The notes under the pieces were generated by a model. It searched no databases, was not told the DNA's origin, and saw only the letters and a program-made list of their open reading frames with translations. From assembly GCA_963789225.1 (NCBI GenBank), contig CAWBKD010000017.1, forward strand, positions 138,912-202,911: a DNA stretch of 64,000 bases, written 5' to 3'. Within the stretch, counting starts at the first letter, position 1. Each line of letters begins with the position of its first letter. The position numbers were made by a program, and so were the translations under genes. Below are positions 61,584 to 64,000 of the stretch, piece after piece. The DNA is from Palsa-504 sp963789225. Its GTDB lineage: Bacteria > Actinomycetota > Actinomycetes > Streptosporangiales > Streptosporangiaceae.

Positions 61584-63113
61584 TGCGCATGACCTGGCGG
61601 CCACCCCGGAGTGATGAAATGCCCTCAACGGCTCGCCGGGCGCGGTCGCCGTCTCGACACTGGAGCGCTGACAGTCCGCAACAAGTTTGGTGCAGGACCC
61701 GCGGGACCTGGGATTGTCGCTGCGAGCACGAACCCCAGATTCGGTTAACTACCAGGTCCTCCCCGGTGGGTCGTCTCGGGAACCCAGCGAGGAGGAGACA
61801 TGGAACAGATCCACGACCGGGTAGCAGGCCTGGATGTGCACCGCGACACTGTGGCGGTGTGCGTACGGACCCCGGGGCCGCGCGGCGGCGTGAACACCGA
61901 GAGGGCCCGGTTCGACACGACTGCCGGCGGGCTGGCCGGGCTGGCCCACTGGCTGGCCGAGCGCGAGGTCACCCTGGCCGCGATGGAGGCGACCGGGGTG
62001 TACTGGAAGCCGGTCTACTACGCGCTCGAAGGCCGGTTCGAGCTGTGGCTGTGCAACGCGCATCACGTCAAGAACGTCCCGGGCCGCAAAACGGACATGT
62101 CCGATGCCGAGTGGCTGGCCGACGTGGCCGCGCACGGCATGGTGCGGCCCAGCTTCGTGCCGCCGCCGCCGATCCGCGAGCTGCGGGAGCTGACCCGCTA
62201 CCGCAAGACCCAGATCGATGTCCGGGCCGCCGAGATCGCCCGGCTGGAGAAGGTGCTCCAGGACGCCGGGATCAAGCTGACCTCGGTCGCCTCCAAGGTG
62301 CTGACCCAGTCCGGGCGGGCGATCATCGAGGCGCTGATCGCCGGGCAGCGCGACCCGCGCGCGCTGGCTGAGCTGGCCAAGGGCAAGCTGCGCCCGAAGA
62401 TCCCGCAGCTGACCGCGGCGCTGGCCGGCCATTTCGGCGCGCATCACGCTATCGTCGCGGCCTGCATCCTGGGTCACCTGGACTTCCTGGACGCGGCGAT
62501 CGCCCGGCTCGACGAGCAGGTCGCCGCCCGGGTGGCAGAGGGCTACCAGCCGGCCGCCCGGCTGCTGGCGGATGTCCCCGGACTGGAGCGGCGGAGCATC
62601 GAGGTCATCATCGCCGAGACCGGCGCGGACATGAGCCGGTTCCCCAGCCCGGGACACCTGGCCTCATGGGCGGGCCTGTGCCCGGGCAATCACGAGTCGG
62701 CCGGCAAGCGCCGCCGGGTCGCCACCACGGCGGGCGACCAGTGGCTGCGCCGCACCATGGTTGAGTCGGCCCGGGCCGCGGCGCGGACCAAGGGCAGCTA
62801 CTTCGGCGCCCAGTACCGGCAGATAGCCCGCCGCCGGGGACCCAACAAGGCCGCCATCGCGGTCGCGCACAGCCTCCTCGACGTGACCTGGCACATCCTC
62901 ACCACCGGTGAGGTATTCACCGACCCCGGCGAGGACTACTTCACCTCCCGCCAGGACAAGGAGCACCAGACCCGCCGCCTGATAGGCCAGCTGGAGAAAC
63001 TCGGCTTCACCGTCCAGCTCACCGAAGCCGGGTAACCGGCCGGCCGCACCCATCCGCCAGGGCTTCGCCCCGGCGAGCTGCCGCGCGCCCCGAAACGCCG
63101 CATTTCACCCCAG
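61584..63113 (+). mobile_element. IS110-family element, copy 2 (inside ISAzo13 copy B)
   Basis: 1530 bp, with boundaries set as for copy 1: AACAAG ends at 61583 and ATCGAGC resumes at 63114. The 216-bp left non-coding end with the bridge-RNA candidate (guide-like matches at 61680-61685 and 61732-61738) and the 78-bp right end look the same as copy 1. Confidence 0.88.
61800..63035 (+). CDS. IS110-family DEDD recombinase (transposase), copy 2
   Basis: 411 aa, identical to the protein at 11927-13162. The DEDD domain (VAGLDVHRDTVAV, MEATGVYWKPV, KTDMSDAEWLADV) and the Transposase_20 domain (LADVPGLERRS, LASWAGLCPGN) are intact, and GAGGAGGAGAC precedes the ATG. Complete identity inside two diverged host elements indicates recent movement or gene conversion. 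Confidence 0.93.
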   Translation: MEQIHDRVAGLDVHRDTVAVCVRTPGPRGGVNTERARFDTTAGGLAGLAHWLAEREVTLAAMEATGVYWKPVYYALEGRFELWLCNAHHVKNVPGRKTDMSDAEWLADVAAHGMVRPSFVPPPPIRELRELTRYRKTQIDVRAAEIARLEKVLQDAGIKLTSVASKVLTQSGRAIIEALIAGQRDPRALAELAKGKLRPKIPQLTAALAGHFGAHHAIVAACILGHLDFLDAAIARLDEQVAARVAEGYQPAARLLADVPGLERRSIEVIIAETGADMSRFPSPGHLASWAGLCPGNHESAGKRRRVATTAGDQWLRRTMVESARAAARTKGSYFGAQYRQIARRRGPNKAAIAVAHSLLDVTWHILTTGEVFTDPGEDYFTSRQDKEHQTRRLIGQLEKLGFTVQLTEAG

Positions 63114-63893
63114 ATCGAGCACCGGCTGTTCTGCCACATCACCCGCACCTGGCGGGGCCGCCCGCTGACCAGTTACCAGGTCGTGGTGAACACGATCGCC
63201 GCGGCCACCACCGCCACCGGGCTGACCGTCACCGCCGTCCTGGATGCCGGCCGCTACCCCGCCGGGGCCGAGGTGACCGACGCGCAGATGAAGGACCTCG
63301 AAGACCGGGTCATCGCCCGGCACGGCTTCCACGGCGACTGGAACTACACCATCCTCCCGGTTCCCCGCCCGGCCCCGGGCCCCGGGCCGGAACCCCCGCC
63401 CCCGCAGCACACCGCCCCGGACCTCGCCGTCCTGGACCAGCCCGCCCTCACCGGGCTGCCGCCCGGCGGCGCCGCCGCCCTGGCCGCCGGCCTGGCCATC
63501 CCGCACGCCGCCCGCCGCGAGGCCCGGCTGCACGCCAAACGCCGCGGCCGCTCCCGCCATCGCGCCGGCACCCCCCGCAACGACCCCCGCCACAAGATGA
63601 CCTTCCCCGGCTACGTCCTGGCCGCCATCTTCCACCAGCGGTTCGCCCTGCCCGCCCGCGCCCTCGCCGACCTGTTCGGCTGCGACCGCACCACCATCGG
63701 CCACGAACTGCCCCGCATCGGCCAGCTCCTGGCCGACACCGCCACCACCATCCCGCCCGCACCCCGCACCCTGGCCACCTACCAGGACCTCCGCGACTAC
63801 GCCGCCACCGCCGGCATCACCCTCCCCGACCCGGCCCGCACGCCCCCAGCACGCCACGCTAACAACCCCCGGCACACCCCAAACTCACCTTAA
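63114..63893 (+). pseudogene. ISAzo13 transposase, C-terminal piece (copy B)
   Basis: It resumes at IEHRLFCHITRTW with the catalytic Glu and runs to a stop at 63893. The C-terminal domain (MTFPGYVLAAIFHQRF, FGCDRTTIGHELP) is complete and somewhat longer than in copy A, so copy B minus IS110 would encode a full transposase. Confidence 0.87.
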
Positions 63894-64000
63894 AAAAGGA
63901 CGCATCCCTATCGGTAGCAGGGGTCCCCATGGCCCACTAATCGGCCCGCCCGAAACCGGACCGAACCCCGAAATCGCGGCCTGCCAGCGCCATTTTTACC
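63843..64000. repeat. 158-bp exact repeat of 13974-14131, running off the window end
   Basis: The last ~71 bp of both ISAzo13 copies and the 87 bp that follow each are identical up to base 64000. The flank contains GGGGTCCCC and no gene. In copy A the same DNA leads into the response regulator at 14151. Confidence 0.9.

Larger units (their letters stand above)
60554..63913 (+). mobile_element. ISAzo13-family element, copy B, with an IS110 insertion
   Basis: The inverted repeats are as in copy A (left CGATAGGGACACGTCC, right read in reverse CGATAGGGATGCGTCC). 3360 bp in all, 1830 bp without the IS110. It has no IS256 or IS701 insertion. The transposase is split once by IS110 (61584-63113), at the same codon boundary as copy A. 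Transposase divergence from copy A is clear in the N-terminal and C-terminal pieces, while the last ~70 bp of the element and the following 87 bp are identical. Confidence 0.88.

Overview
The window is about 70 percent GC, has dense GTG, TTG and ATG starts, and carries families typical of Actinobacteria: a PASTA-free Ser/Thr kinase, a DUF1707 protein, a DUF222-HNH protein, a lipid-droplet-associated protein beside ispH and xseAB, and a class II FBPase. It reads as chromosome of a Streptosporangiales- or Streptomyces-like actinomycete. I saw no rRNA, tRNA or CRISPR array.

Layout. 1-7553 is ordinary chromosome: a membrane protein cut by the window edge, birA, a PH-domain protein, a Tat-exported arylsulfotransferase-like protein, an HMG-CoA lyase/acyl-CoA carboxylase pair and a membrane-anchored methyltransferase. 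7606-14044 is a nest of insertion sequences: an ISAzo13-family element holds an IS256-family element, which itself holds an IS701-family element, and the ISAzo13 element also carries an IS110-family element. 14151-43183 is chromosome again: a two-component system, GtrA, purK-purE, a RodZ-like protein, acyl-CoA dehydrogenase, an SDR/TetR pair, an XRE-cupin regulator facing a thioredoxin-reductase-like protein, a DUF222-HNH protein, ndk, an acyl-CoA synthetase, two secreted transglycosylase-like proteins, a Ser/Thr kinase, class I and class II fumarases in one operon, an ABC exporter and a fused branched-chain keto acid dehydrogenase E1. Several genes here are fragments (NCS1 permease, STAS, LysE).

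43213-53889 is a genomic island of about 10.7 kb, bounded by an 18-bp direct repeat that is the 3' end of a glutamine-synthetase-family gene. It carries a broken tyrosine integrase, remnants resembling SSB, a replication-type HTH and a GntR UTRA domain, plus mostly unrecognised cargo: a membrane pentapeptide-repeat protein, a lipoprotein, a translationally coupled pair of unknown proteins, the C-terminus of a NACHT-type protein, and a substrate-binding-like protein without a signal peptide. It looks like a decayed integrative element of actinomycete type. 53870-60559 is conserved chromosome: the glutamine synthetase homologue, DUF1707, glpX, xseB-xseA, the lipid-droplet protein and ispH. A second ISAzo13 copy starts at 60554, supplies the ispH stop codon, and carries an IS110 copy, identical in protein and in all DNA I compared, at exactly the same position as the first.

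Main points for a second look. (1) An identical IS110 sits in front of the catalytic Glu codon of two diverged ISAzo13 transposases, with a 216-nt non-coding left end that is a bridge-RNA candidate. (2) The 87 bp beyond the right end of both ISAzo13 copies are identical, suggesting a segmental duplication or an assembly join. (3) The glutamine-synthetase-targeted island has a 26-bp perfect palindrome and paired repeats at its ends. (4) An ABC ATPase lacks its Q-loop region.
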